Positions 45,198 through 57,838 of a stretch of DNA of 64,000 bases are shown piece after piece. Positions within the stretch are counted from its first letter, which is position 1. Each line of letters opens with the position of its first letter. The stretch comes from Archaeoglobaceae archaeon (GTDB lineage: Archaea; Halobacteriota; Archaeoglobi; Archaeoglobales; Archaeoglobaceae), in NCBI GenBank assembly GCA_038734275.1, contig JAVYOO010000008.1, forward strand, positions 1 to 64,000. The letters are read 5' to 3'. The notes below the pieces were generated by a model. That model ran no database searches. It was not told the DNA's origin and saw only the letters and a list, made by a program, of their open reading frames with translations. Both the position numbers and the translations under genes were made by a program.

Positions 45198-45402
45198 ATT
45201 CCACAATCACCTTTCTTGCAATCCCCCTACCAAGCGCTATTTTGGTATCTCTTACTTTCACTATAACAGGAGGACCATTGGTTAGAACTTCAACTATCTG
45301 TCCAGGAGTTAAACCCATGTCAGCAAGTCTACGCGTGAATCCCTTTCCGCCTGTAATCTCAACCACTCTAACCTTTCCGACTGCGTTTTCTAAGGTTCTC
45401 AT
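45187..45402 (-). CDS. feoA: FeoA-family protein (SH3-like)
   Basis: The 71-residue protein is a FeoA domain: GGKGFTRRLADMGLTPGQIVEVL and the final GRGIARKVIVEY. It modulates FeoB. The TATA box and the palindrome at 45440-45453 lie immediately upstream, so the feoAB operon is probably regulated by iron. Confidence 0.93.
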   Translation of the reverse strand: MRTLENAVGKVRVVEITGGKGFTRRLADMGLTPGQIVEVLTNGPPVIVKVRDTKIALGRGIARKVIVEYVE

Positions 45403-45427
45403 TCTCTTTTTTCACTATAAAGTCCTT

Positions 45428-45453
45428 GTTTATAAATTTTTAGGTATGCCTAA
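45428..45453 (-). promoter_or_regulatory. feoAB promoter with DtxR/IdeR-type iron-box palindrome
   Basis: The plus strand reads TTAGGTATGCCTAA at 45440-45453, a near-perfect palindrome resembling the iron-box of DtxR/IdeR repressors (TTAGGNNNNCCTAA arms). The minus-strand TATA box AATTTATAAAC is at 45428-45438, so a bound repressor would block TFB access. The repressor is not in the window. Confidence 0.6.
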
Positions 45454-45473
45454 ATCTTTGAAATAAATAAAAC

Positions 45474-46457
45474 TCAAAGCTTTACCACCATGATAATCTG
45501 AAGAAACACGAGGGAAACAATTAGAAGCAATACCAAAAACTCTAAAGTTGTCGCCCTGTAAACATCAACTCTCTCCATTGCCATAGAATAAAGTTCTTGC
45601 AGCTGATCTAGTTTCTTGTCTACAAGACTTAGCCACTCAACAATCCTGAATCTTTCGCTAAGAGCGCTGTAGAGTTTGCCAAGATACCAGTCTCCAGTAA
45701 ATTTTAGAATGTTTCTGAGATCGTTAACGTAGTCGACTACTTCAATTCTCAGTTCTGCCAGTTCGCTCGCTGTTCTCGAAAGTTCGGTATAGGTTCTGCT
45801 CAGCCAGGCAATACCAGTAGATGAATGAACAAATACTGTGCGTAAGGAGCTGTAAGCTTTCTCAATTCTCTTATCAAGAAGGTTATCATAAGTCTTCAAC
45901 TCTAAAAGTTGGATTTTTGCTATTTCCACGGTTTGAATGAGTCCATCAAGATATTCCTCACCACCGATAAAAAGCGTTGAATACCAGTCCACGAAAATTG
46001 CCTCATCTTCAGAGTAAGAAAGGTAGAATCTCATGATATCCTCAACTTCTTTCTCATTGAGTTTCTCCCAGTTTTCCTCTCCTCCTAAAATTCCTGCAAT
46101 TTGCTTTCTAAATTTACTCAAAATTTCGCTTAATTTTAGTTTTAACTCGAATTCCGTGATGACCACAACTCGGTAAACTTCCGGCTGTTCAAATGGCTGA
46201 TACGGATTGATTATTGATTTTCTGATCTTATTTTTCAACTTTTGAAATATCTCAGCGGGCAGCTTTTCAAATTCCACTTCTTTATCCTCAAACCTTACAA
46301 AGCTTTCTGGCATTTTAACGAGGCGTATGATGTCTTCATAACTTGCTTTTTTGAATTCAGCAGTAAATACGACTTCAATAACCCCAAGCGGGTAAATTTT
46401 TGCATTAACTGCAAGCTCAATGTTTTCAACTTCTCTGATACCAAGGTTTAGTTCCAC
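45474..46457 (-). CDS. RMD1/YagE (DUF155)-like membrane-anchored protein
   Basis: The 327-residue protein from the GTG at 46457 has a soluble N-terminal alpha/beta region (KIYPLGVIEVVF), a long helical middle with several coiled segments and a C-terminal membrane helix ending LEFLVLLLIVSLVFLQIIM. Order and the tail anchor resemble RMND1/Rmd1/YagE proteins; the family match is by shape. The same frame stays open 36 further codons upstream to a purine-rich GGAGGAGAG (46566-46574) followed by AUA, without ATG, GTG or TTG. The true start may therefore be non-standard. Confidence 0.55.
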   Translation of the reverse strand: MELNLGIREVENIELAVNAKIYPLGVIEVVFTAEFKKASYEDIIRLVKMPESFVRFEDKEVEFEKLPAEIFQKLKNKIRKSIINPYQPFEQPEVYRVVVITEFELKLKLSEILSKFRKQIAGILGGEENWEKLNEKEVEDIMRFYLSYSEDEAIFVDWYSTLFIGGEEYLDGLIQTVEIAKIQLLELKTYDNLLDKRIEKAYSSLRTVFVHSSTGIAWLSRTYTELSRTASELAELRIEVVDYVNDLRNILKFTGDWYLGKLYSALSERFRIVEWLSLVDKKLDQLQELYSMAMERVDVYRATTLEFLVLLLIVSLVFLQIIMVVKL

Positions 46458-46693
46458 TGGTCTTAGCCCAACTTCTTCAAATCTCGGAGCTAATATTCCA
46501 GTTCTTTTAGGTTGGGCTCTCTTAACAGGGTTAAGGTCGTCTAAGTTCAGGTTTTCTATTGATATCTCTCCTCCTACATCGTATTAAAACTGAAAAAGCA
46601 CCCCGTTAGAGTTTGCGTTTTTTCACCGACATATAAGTGGGTTGTTCAGCTTATGACTTTTTGCTATTTAAAAATTAAATTTAAATTTTAAAA

Positions 46694-46897
46694 TCAGGGT
46701 TGCTTTACTTCTCTAAACTTCTCACTCGCCAATTCACCGCCGATTCCCCAATCTTCCTTTGGGATTTCCAGAATTAAAACCTCTACCGCATGCGATGGAA
46801 TGCCTAATTCCGTAAATGTTTTTGTAATACCTGAGATCAGTTTTCTTTTAGCTTCCAATGACATCCCCTTCCAGACATAAACTTGGACAATTGGCAT
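46694..46897 (-). CDS. 4-Oxalocrotonate tautomerase-family protein
   Basis: The 67-residue protein begins MPIVQVYVWKGMSLEAKR. Pro2, exposed after Met removal, is the catalytic base of the family, and Arg/Lys residues follow. Its cellular role is not evident. It stands alone between the membrane-protein gene and the CRISPR array. A TATA-like TTTAAATTTA lies about 25 bases upstream. Confidence 0.85.
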   Translation of the reverse strand: MPIVQVYVWKGMSLEAKRKLISGITKTFTELGIPSHAVEVLILEIPKEDWGIGGELASEKFREVKQP

Positions 46898-46993
46898 ACT
46901 TAAATTTTGAAAAAAGAGATTTAAATTTATTCACACTCAAGTTTTGTTCTGCTACACGAAATGTGCTTTCAATATGCATTTATGGATTTTATG

Positions 46994-48246
46994 AAGTTAT
47001 TCCCATTTTGGTCTGATTTCAACTTGCGATTGGTGCGAGTATAACGACATTTGTGATAACGACGCAGCTTTCAATCCCATTTTGGTCTGATTTCAACATG
47101 ACAAATTATCAATCATGACAGACACAGCGTAGCATCTTTCAATCCCATTTTGGTCTGATTTCAACTCTATGCCAACGATATAGATAAGTCTCGTAGAATC
47201 TGACTTTCAATCCCATTTTGGTCTGATTTCAACTTTGATCTATATTCTCGTAATGCCACTTATACTCGTCTTTCAATCCCATTTTGGTCTGATTTCAACA
47301 GGTAAATTTACGAACTCGTGGGGACACTGTTTTAATCTTTCAATCCCATTTTGGTCTGATTTCAACATGAAATGTTAGTAAAGGTATCAAACGTAAAGAA
47401 AAACTTTCAATCCCATTTTGGTCTGATTTCAACCCATTTCCCCCGACATTCCTGCGATACAGGATCCAACTTTCAATCCCATTTTGGTCTGATTTCAACC
47501 ATTTGACGCAGATAGTATAACACATCTGCAATTACTCTTTCAATCCCATTTTGGTCTGATTTCAACATTTTGGGCAATGTAAGTTTTCCAGCTCTGCTTA
47601 TAGACTACTTTCAATCCCATTTTGGTCTGATTTCAACGCGAGCAAGCGAGGAAACAATTCAGCAATTAAACAAGCTCTTTCAATCCCATTTTGGTCTGAT
47701 TTCAACAAAACAGATAAAAACACTTTTTATTAGTCCAGAAGCCAACTTTCAATCCCATTTTGGTCTGATTTCAACCGAGCAAGATAATTTAATGCTTTAT
47801 AAGGTGTCGATACTTTCAATCCCATTTTGGTCTGATTTCAACGGACTCGCTTGACTATTTCGCATGGAATGTGTATGACTTTCAATCCCATTTTGGTCTG
47901 ATTTCAACTAATTTTTCGAAATCAGAGCTCCAATCCCGTGGTGTTCTTTCAATCCCATTTTGGTCTGATTTCAACAATAGTGTTTGGTTGTAATGGTGGT
48001 TTGATATATGACTTCTTTCAATCCCATTTTGGTCTGATTTCAACTTTAGAGGGAGATTGAAGGCCCTTACACCAGTATTTCACTTTCAATCCCATTTTGG
48101 TCTGATTTCAACTTTCATTTGAAACTAAAACATCTTTATAGTTAACGCCACTTTCAATCCCATTTTGGTCTGATTTCAACCTTACCTATGCTTCTAACAT
48201 AGACCAGCGAGCCTGCCTTTCAATCCCATTTTGGTCTGATTTCAAC
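46994..48246 (-). CRISPR. CRISPR array, 19 repeats and 18 spacers, transcribed on the minus strand
   Basis: Thirty-base repeats occur 19 times. On the minus strand each starts GTTGAAATCAGACC and ends ATTGAAAG, the usual 8-base tag of type I-B crRNAs. Eighteen copies (47068-48246) look identical; the first on the plus strand (46994-47023) has a changed outer end, as expected for the trailer-side repeat. Spacers are 36-41 bases, plus one of 44 beside the degenerate copy. The trailing repeat on the left and the leader on the right both give minus-strand transcription. Frames across the array are spurious. Confidence 0.97.
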
Positions 48247-48757
48247 CTTATGAATTTTTACTCCTTTCTCAATTTAAAGCTTTCTAATGCCTTCTTTTAT
48301 TTATATATTCTCGCAAACCTCCAAAGTTGCATGTCATTTATAAAGGTGTGCGACTTTTTTCTTCGCATTCTTTTTGAATTTAATCACTTTTAAAAAGCTT
48401 TTTTAAAAATTGAGGTAATTTCAGCAGGGTAGAGCTTAAGAATAAAAATAGTAGAGCTCAGATTGGCAAAAGGAGGAAGTATAAAAAATAAGTCTTTGCA
48501 ATAATAAAGGAAAATTTTATCGCATGCGACTTGCTATTTGGGCTTTGATTTTGATTTAAGGCTTTTAAAAGTTTTTTGTTGAGTTTTGGGCGATTTGCTC
48601 AGGGATACGGTTGAGCTTGTGACTCTCTTCTGCATTTCACCTTAAAATCAAGGAAGGTATAAAGGTCAAAACAACGAGAACTAATAGGGAATTGAAGCCT
48701 TAGAGTTAAAGCATGTAATCAAAGAAAGTCTTTTATCTTAATAAAACAATTTAATTT
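48247..48757. other. CRISPR leader and divergent cas4 promoter region
   Basis: The AT-rich 511-base gap contains no gene. On the minus strand a strong TATA element (ATATATAAAT, about 48299-48308) predicts array transcription from near 48278, about 30 bases before the first repeat. A near-palindrome around AAAAAGCTTTTT lies at 48388-48408 and could bind a regulator. The plus-strand cas4 promoter would lie near 48730-48740, before a leaderless ATG. Confidence 0.6.
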
Positions 48758-49252
48758 ATGCTCGACGAAATGTATGTTCGTGGCACGCAGGTTAACTACT
48801 ACTTTGTTTGCAAAACAAAACTATGGCTTTTCAGCAAGAACGTTTCGATGGAACAGGAAAGCGACCTCGTGAAGCTTGGTTCGCTTTTGCAGAGGCAATT
48901 TTTCGGCAGAGAAGAGAAAGATGTTAGCATTGGACCAATTTCTATCGATGTTTTAAGGCGAGGCGATGAGATTGAAATTGTTGAAGTCAAAAAATCAGAT
49001 TCTATCGAGAAGGCGGACTATTATCAGGTTCTCTATTACCTTTACTACCTCTCAAAGTTTGGAATCAAAGCTAAGGGGAGAATAAGTTATCCGAAAAAGA
49101 AAAAGGTTGTCGAAGTAAGACTTGAAGAAGAAGGAGAAATCGAAGAAGTTCTGGAAAGAATAGCTGAGATACTTGCTGGAGAGATGCCAAAGCCAGAATA
49201 CAAGTCTTATTGCAGAAAATGTGCTTACTTCGAATTCTGTTTCTGCGGGTGA
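48758..49252 (+). CDS. cas4: Cas4 RecB-like nuclease
   Basis: The 164-residue protein has the RecB nuclease motifs (D64 in ISIDVL, E76 and K78 in VEVKK, Q90 in DYYQ) and the four-cysteine iron-sulfur set: C18 and C152, C155 and C161 at the end. It trims prespacers and sets PAM choice with Cas1. An ATG at 48770 is an alternative start. It is immediately followed by cas1. Confidence 0.93.
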   Translation: MLDEMYVRGTQVNYYFVCKTKLWLFSKNVSMEQESDLVKLGSLLQRQFFGREEKDVSIGPISIDVLRRGDEIEIVEVKKSDSIEKADYYQVLYYLYYLSKFGIKAKGRISYPKKKKVVEVRLEEEGEIEEVLERIAEILAGEMPKPEYKSYCRKCAYFEFCFCG

Positions 49253-49256
49253 ACTT

Positions 49257-50222
49257 ATGAGGAAGAACTACTACATAATCTCCGACGGAAAGCTGATGAG
49301 GGATGAGAACACGATCTACTTTGAAAATGAAGAAGGAAAGAAGCCAATCCCGATAAACACGATCTATGCAATCTACGCCTTAGGCTCTCTCAGCATAACT
49401 TCCAAAGCGATATCGTATTTAGCAAAAGAAGGCGTTTGCATTCACTTCTTCAACCGCTACGGCTTCTATGAAGGTAGCTTTTATCCCCGCGAGTCTCTGA
49501 TCTCAGGCGAAGTTGTTTTAAGGCAAGCTGAGCACCATCTTGAAAAAGAAAAAAGACTATACTTGGCAAAGGCTTTTGTTGAGGGAAGCATTTTAAACAT
49601 GGCAAAGGTAGCGAAGAAGAGCGGAGAAGACGATACCGACATAATTTCAACCCTACAAAGCCTTTACGATGCAAAAAGCATTGCGGAGATAATGGGAATT
49701 GAAGCAACCGCGAGGAACGCTTACTACGAAAAATTCGATAGCATTCTCAAGGAGCTAAAGTTTGAAAAGCGGAGCAGACAACCGCCAGAGAATGAGGTAA
49801 ATGCGATGATCAGCTTTGGAAATTCTTTGCTTTACTCAGCGGTGCTCTCAGAGCTCTATCATACACAGCTGAATCCAGCGATAAGCTACCTGCATGAGCC
49901 GTCAGAGAGGCGCTTCAGCTTGGCTTTGGATCTTGCTGAGATCTTCAAGCCCTTAATCGTTGATCGTCTGATATTTAACCTTGTGAACAACAGAATAATC
50001 CAGAAAGATGATTTTGATCGAGAAATGAATGGAATTCTACTGAACGAAAACGGAAAGAGAAAGTTTGTCAAGGCTTTCAACGAAAGGCTTGAAAAGACAA
50101 TAAAGCATAAGGATCTTAACAGAAACGTTTCATACCAGCGTTTGATCAGGCTCGAATGCTATAAGCTGATTAAGCATTTCTTTGGCGTTGAAAAATACAA
50201 GCCCTTTGTGATCTGGTGGTAG
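49257..50222 (+). CDS. cas1: Cas1 integrase
   Basis: The 321-residue protein (ATG at 49257) has the catalytic residues E149 ([11 protein letters not shown]), H213 (YLHEPSERR) and D225/E228. Integrates new spacers with Cas2. The frame upstream of 49257 overlaps cas4 and has no family match. It is five bases after cas4 and one base before cas2. Confidence 0.96.
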   Translation: MRKNYYIISDGKLMRDENTIYFENEEGKKPIPINTIYAIYALGSLSITSKAISYLAKEGVCIHFFNRYGFYEGSFYPRESLISGEVVLRQAEHHLEKEKRLYLAKAFVEGSILNMAKVAKKSGEDDTDIISTLQSLYDAKSIAEIMGIEATARNAYYEKFDSILKELKFEKRSRQPPENEVNAMISFGNSLLYSAVLSELYHTQLNPAISYLHEPSERRFSLALDLAEIFKPLIVDRLIFNLVNNRIIQKDDFDREMNGILLNENGKRKFVKAFNERLEKTIKHKDLNRNVSYQRLIRLECYKLIKHFFGVEKYKPFVIWW

Positions 50223-50223
50223 T

Positions 50224-50487
50224 ATGTATTTGATCATCGCCTACGATGTTAACGTTGAAAGAGTCAATAGAGTTAAGAAATTCCTGCGAAAGTATCTACA
50301 CTGGGTTCAGAATTCTGTTTTCGAGGGTGAAGCGACGCAAGCGACGCTTGAAGAGATAAAAATGGGGCTAAAGGATATAATAGATGAAAATGAAGACATG
50401 GTTGTGATCTATAGGTTCAGAAGTGCGGAAGTCTTCAAAAAGGAAGTTTTGGGGATTCAAAAGGGTTACTGCGAGGAAGTTATCTAA
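50224..50487 (+). CDS. cas2: Cas2
   Basis: The 87-residue protein begins MYLIIAYDVN with the active-site Asp (YDV) and has the ferredoxin-like fold order, ending with VVIYRF and the C-terminal strand. It bridges Cas1 dimers. Ends the cas4-cas1-cas2 adaptation operon. Confidence 0.95.
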   Translation: MYLIIAYDVNVERVNRVKKFLRKYLHWVQNSVFEGEATQATLEEIKMGLKDIIDENEDMVVIYRFRSAEVFKKEVLGIQKGYCEEVI

Positions 50488-50804
50488 TTTTTAGCCAATT
50501 TGTTAATTCTGCACATTCATAAGTCATTTTCGCTGGATATTATTTTTAATATAAGCTTTACGTTAGCTTTGCTCACTATTACTGTTTTAATTAGAGAATT
50601 TTATGACTGCAAAGCTTTTATTTTGCCTTGCCTGTCTATTAAAAGAATTTATCCGCTGGAATCTCGCTAAAATGGTGATTTTGCTCATATCTCTGGAGCA
50701 TTTTTAAGAGCAAAAAATCGCAGAAATTCTATTGAATTTTAAATTTTTCAGAATTTTCTTATGCGAGAGAAAAATATAAAACCAAGTAGAACAAAATTGA
50801 TCCA
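50488..50804 (+). other. 317-base intergenic region between cas2 and hepT
   Basis: No supported gene. The right end holds a TATA-like AAATATAAAA (50773-50780), about 28 bases before the hepT ATG. The rest is AT-rich with no repeat or tRNA-like fold that I could find. Confidence 0.5.
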
Positions 50805-51209
50805 ATGAGAAAGGAGAGATACAGAGAGAAAATCGAATATATACTCGAAGCTCTTGACGAGATTCCAGAAGAACCCAAAAGGCCAATTGAGGTTAGCGGA
50901 ACCTTTTACAACCTTCTAACATCAATCGAATCCGCTATGGACGTCTGTGCCATGCTTGTGAAAGATCTTGGAAAACGTGTTGAAGACGATTATTCGAATA
51001 TCGAAATTCTTCATGAGCTGGGTATACTTGACAAAGAGCTGGCTGAAAAGCTAAAAACTTGCAATGGGCTTAGAAACTGGTTGGTTCATAGATATAACAA
51101 ATTGGATAAAAAAATTGTGCTTGAATCGGTTGATAAAGTCAGGGAAACCCTTATTGGGTTTATAAGAAGGGTTGAACATGTTCTCGAAACCGAGCATCGA
51201 GGAGATTAG
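50805..51209 (+). CDS. hepT: HepT-like HEPN ribonuclease toxin (DUF86)
   Basis: The 134-residue all-helical protein has the HEPN RNase motif RNWLVHRY (Rx4HxY), the active site of HepT toxins. The Tyr is the site modified by the partner MntA in studied systems. It overlaps the mntA gene by 32 bases. It lies between cas2 and the cas3 operon. A TATA box lies about 28 bases upstream, so the pair probably has its own promoter. Confidence 0.85.
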   Translation: MRKERYREKIEYILEALDEIPEEPKRPIEVSGTFYNLLTSIESAMDVCAMLVKDLGKRVEDDYSNIEILHELGILDKELAEKLKTCNGLRNWLVHRYNKLDKKIVLESVDKVRETLIGFIRRVEHVLETEHRGD

Positions 51210-51606
51210 AAAAGAGCTTAATGCTCTATCGAATTACGAAGCTGTGCTCTTTGGTTCTTACGTAACTGGAGAGTTCAGAATTGGCTCTGACATCGATGTT
51301 GCGGTAATCACAAGGCTGAGAGATCTACATAAGAATCTTGAGATCCAGAAGAGTCTAATAGGAAAATTCAGGCAGGTTTACGATGTAAGAGTTTTCGAGT
51401 TGTTACCAATAAAGATCAAAGCTTCAATTTTTAGCAATTATCTCGTTCTTTTTGGCGACGAGCTTGAGATCTCTGAATACTTTTACTGGTGGAGAAAAAT
51501 CTGGGAAGACGTGAAGCATAGGATAAGCTATCATAGTAGCTATGAAGAGAAGCTAAAAGCGATCGAAAGGGGAAAAAGGTTGGAAGAGATTTTGAGGAAG
51601 TTTTGA
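51178..51606 (+). CDS. mntA: MntA-like minimal nucleotidyltransferase antitoxin
   Basis: The 142-residue protein has the nucleotidyltransferase signature GSYVTGEFRIGSDIDVAV, the GSx10DxD motif. MntA adds AMP to HepT and silences it. The ATG at 51178 is preferred; the frame begins at a TTG at 51172. It follows hepT by overlap, as in known MNT-HEPN pairs. Confidence 0.85.
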   Translation: MFSKPSIEEIRKELNALSNYEAVLFGSYVTGEFRIGSDIDVAVITRLRDLHKNLEIQKSLIGKFRQVYDVRVFELLPIKIKASIFSNYLVLFGDELEISEYFYWWRKIWEDVKHRISYHSSYEEKLKAIERGKRLEEILRKF

Positions 51607-51784
51607 TCACTTTGGTTTCGAGATTTTTTGTGAAGCGAAGATCTGCTATTTGCGTTTTGCACGGCGATTAAAAATGGTTTATGAGCCATATTCGATGATT
51701 GGAATCTCAAGAAGGTCTTTTCGCTACTTTGGAGTTTTAAATGAGAAGAAAAGGCTTATTCTTTATCTATTCAGAGGAGTTCGC

Positions 51785-52174
51785 TCAGTATTCCTCGATC
51801 CTAAGCTCTTTAACTCTCTTAAAATGCTCATCCCTTGTCACCAATGTTAGGTCGAAGAGAATCGCTGTTGCAGCTATCACAGTGTCGCTGAAGGGAAGAA
51901 CTTCTCCCATTTTCATGAGCTCCGCATCGATTTCTGCGGACTTTCGCGCAATTTCCAGTGTGTAGGGAATTATTTCAAATCTTGATAACATGGATTCGCC
52001 AAGTCTTATCTTTTCATGGTTTCCAAGATAAAAGAGACCTCTGAGAACTTCGTGGACTGTAACTGCGGATATTGCTTTAATGTATGGCTTTTCATCAATT
52101 TCTCGTGCTTTTTTGATCGCACTTGGGTCGTGCTTCATTAGATCTATTAAAAAGGAGGAGTCAAAGAGCCACAT
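51785..52174 (-). CDS. vapC: VapC-type PIN-domain ribonuclease toxin
   Basis: The 129-residue protein has the PIN acidic residues: D5 and later in FDSSFLIDLMK, E44 region (HEVLRG), and D97-type in PFSDTVIAA plus TRDEHF. It would cleave RNA. Its gene overlaps vapB by 28 bases, the usual antitoxin-first order on the minus strand. Confidence 0.9.
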   Translation of the reverse strand: MWLFDSSFLIDLMKHDPSAIKKAREIDEKPYIKAISAVTVHEVLRGLFYLGNHEKIRLGESMLSRFEIIPYTLEIARKSAEIDAELMKMGEVLPFSDTVIAATAILFDLTLVTRDEHFKRVKELRIEEY

Positions 52175-52374
52175 TTTTTCATCTCAGCCTCTTTTTGCCT
52201 TTTTATAAGCTCCTTTATCATTTTTGCCTCATCTTCTTCAAGAATTTTCGGAATTTCGCCTATCTTTTGCCTCTCCAGAAGTCTTCTAATCGCATCGCTG
52301 AAAGATTCTCCCTTCATTTTCGCCTTCGAAAGCATCTCGTAAACTTCGTCTGAGAGGGCAATCGTTTTCGCCAT
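52147..52374 (-). CDS. vapB: VapB-type antitoxin (DUF217/UPF0330-like)
   Basis: The 75-residue protein starts MAKTIALSDEVYEML with a short ribbon-helix-helix-like N-terminus and an acidic/basic helical tail. The ATG at 52374 lies about 25 bases after the TATA box TTTATATG (near 52397-52405), so it is leaderless; the longer frame to 52416 lacks support. Pairs with vapC. Confidence 0.85.
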   Translation of the reverse strand: MAKTIALSDEVYEMLSKAKMKGESFSDAIRRLLERQKIGEIPKILEEDEAKMIKELIKRQKEAEMKKCGSLTPPF

Positions 52375-52557
52375 GATGCATATTTGTATATATATGCATA
52401 TAAACTTTTCCATCATTTAAATAGAGGAGACCAAAGGACTTACTCAAAGATGCTAAGCGGCAGAATGGAAAAGAAAATTTTAAAGGACTAATCTCTTTCA
52501 ACGATTGCCTCTCTAATTCTGACACTGATTTTTGGAAAATTTACTATTTGCAGTCTT

Positions 52558-54745
52558 TCAAAAAACAATCTCCGAATCTCCCAATTCTTCGAGTAGTCCA
52601 AGCTCTGGGCTGTATTTGAGGTTGGTAAACAAGAGTTTGTTATCTGAGTCGTAGCTAAAAACTTCGCCGAGCTTGCTTTTTAAACCGAAGAATTTGCTTC
52701 TTTGGATTGGAACAAGATAATCGTAGATTTCGATCGCTTTTCCAAATTTAATTAATTTTAGCACTTCATCAACAAAAGTCATCGGAATCACTTCAAGAGA
52801 GTCGAACATCTCGTAGAACCTCTCTTCAGTTTCACCTCTTTCTAAGGGTTTGAGTTCTTCGAATAAACTTTTGGCAATGTTCTTATATTCCCTAACTTTG
52901 CTCAGAATTTCTTTAGCTACTGGAGAATACGCTTGAGTAACGAGTTCGGGTATAACCGACTCTCGAAGCGGTTCGCTATCGAACTCTTCTAAAATTTTTA
53001 TCGTTTCTTCCACAATTTTATAAGGGGAGTAAATTTTCTCATCTACATCCGAACCTTTGGTGAGAACGTTCACATCAGATATTTTTCCTTGCACCCACCC
53101 TTGTCTGTTAACTCTACCAAATCGCTGTATTAGTGCATCTAAAGGTGCTGGTTCAGTCAAGATTGTTTTGAAGCTTATGTCTAATGACACTTCTACAACT
53201 TGGGTTGCAACGACGAATTCGTAGTTGTTCAGATTGTTTTTCAGATTTCTCTCAATTCTTTCCCTATCTCCATATGTAAATCTGCCGTGAACGAGTAGAC
53301 ATTTTCTTCCAGACTCCTTTAAAATTCGATAAATGTTGATAGCGGTTTCTACGCTATTACAACAAATTAGAGCAGGGATTAAATACTCATCGGTGAATTT
53401 GGAGGCATATTCTTGGATTTTATCGTAAATCGTTCCATCAACTATACGAATTCTATGTCTCGTGAATCTATCCGCCTCTTCTTTCGAAACTTCGAGTTTT
53501 TTAAATTCTAAGGTTTCCTCAAACAACTCTTTTATGAAATCTGGAAATGTTGCAGACATAATCAAAACTCTTGTGTCTGAGTCTTTCAGCACTTCCAGCA
53601 TAGCTAAGATTATTCCAAGAACATTAGGTTCGTAAACATGGATTTCATCAAAAATTAAAACAGAACCCATTAGCTCGCTTAGTGTCATCTCAAAGTGCCC
53701 TACACCAAAAAAAGCCTTCATAATCTGGAATGGAGTGGAAACTTTGATTGGAGTGAATATCTTTTGATACAAACTCGAAAGACGGCGATATTCGAGATTG
53801 GAGGAGTATAGATAATGCTTTGTTGTACTGTGAAGAATTCCGACAAGCTCAGGTTCTTTTAAATAGCTCAAAAAACGCTCATACATTGCGTTTATGCTTG
53901 CTTTGTATGGCAGAATATAGAATATTCTGCTGACTATCTCATCGTTAACTTTCTTAGAATTAAAATCAGCCCACAGTAGTGAGAGTTCAGTTTTACCATA
54001 ACCAGTTGGAGCTCTAACCATTAAATTACCATTGGTTTTTCCAGCTTCGATTTGAAGTGTTCTTAGATTTTTATTTGGGATGAATTGCTCTAAAATGGTT
54101 CTAAATGATGGTAGAAACCTTATGGAGCTTTCACCAGCTGAAGCTAAATGATCGCAGGCATTTAGCAAACCTTTAAGAAGAATGAGCTCCCTTTTATATT
54201 CGGCGAATCTCTCTTCATAAAAATTGATTAGCTTCTCAAACTCGTATTCTTTAATCGCTTCTTTCCAGTTAGAAGGTAGATTAAATTTTCCCAAAACTTT
54301 CCCGAATGCGATTATTTCCCAGTAGGGGATTTTTGGTAAAAATACTTCTTCAATATAATCTGAGTTTTCCAAAAGTTCTTCGACTTTAGCCAAGTAATTT
54401 TCCCAAGCAAACTTCACATTTTTTGGAATTATAAGCCTATCATCCTCGTTGAGGTATTTGTGGTGAGTTAATATTGAGATCGCAACGAGTTTCTTCTGCT
54501 CCAAGTTTAAATTTAAAAACTCTGTAAATGGGACTGAGAGAACTTCATGTCTGAAATCCCATATTTTGTTACCTATGCCTGCTTTTTGAAAACCCATCGC
54601 GCATTTTCCTAAATCGTGTAATAAGACCGCATAAAAAAGCAGTATCCAGAAATCGTTGTTTTTGACAGCATCAGAAAAAGCAACCCTTAGACTTTTTAGA
54701 ACGTTAACACACTCGTTAATGTGACATTCGAGAAACTGATTTGGT

Positions 54746-54771
<26 letters not shown>
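52558..54771 (-). CDS. cas3: Cas3 HD nuclease-helicase
   Basis: The 737-residue protein has the N-terminal HD nuclease (H and HD near residues 17 and 52-53, LLHDLGK; later THHK) and the SF2 helicase: APTGYGKT, DEIH, SATFP, QRFGRVNRQG. HD and helicase are in one chain. It degrades target DNA after Cascade recognition. The ATG at 54771 is preferred over 54786. It overlaps cas5 by 26 bases and ends the interference operon. Confidence 0.95.

Positions 54772-57834
<3,063 letters not shown>

Positions 57835-57838
<4 letters not shown>

Noticed and set aside
47340-47854. Open frames of 63 and 94 residues across the CRISPR array
   Set aside because: They read repeat units and unrelated spacers, so they are array artefacts.
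49173-49256. Upstream extension of cas1
   Set aside because: It lies in the cas4 end and does not look like a Cas1 N-terminus. The ATG at 49257 matches the family start.
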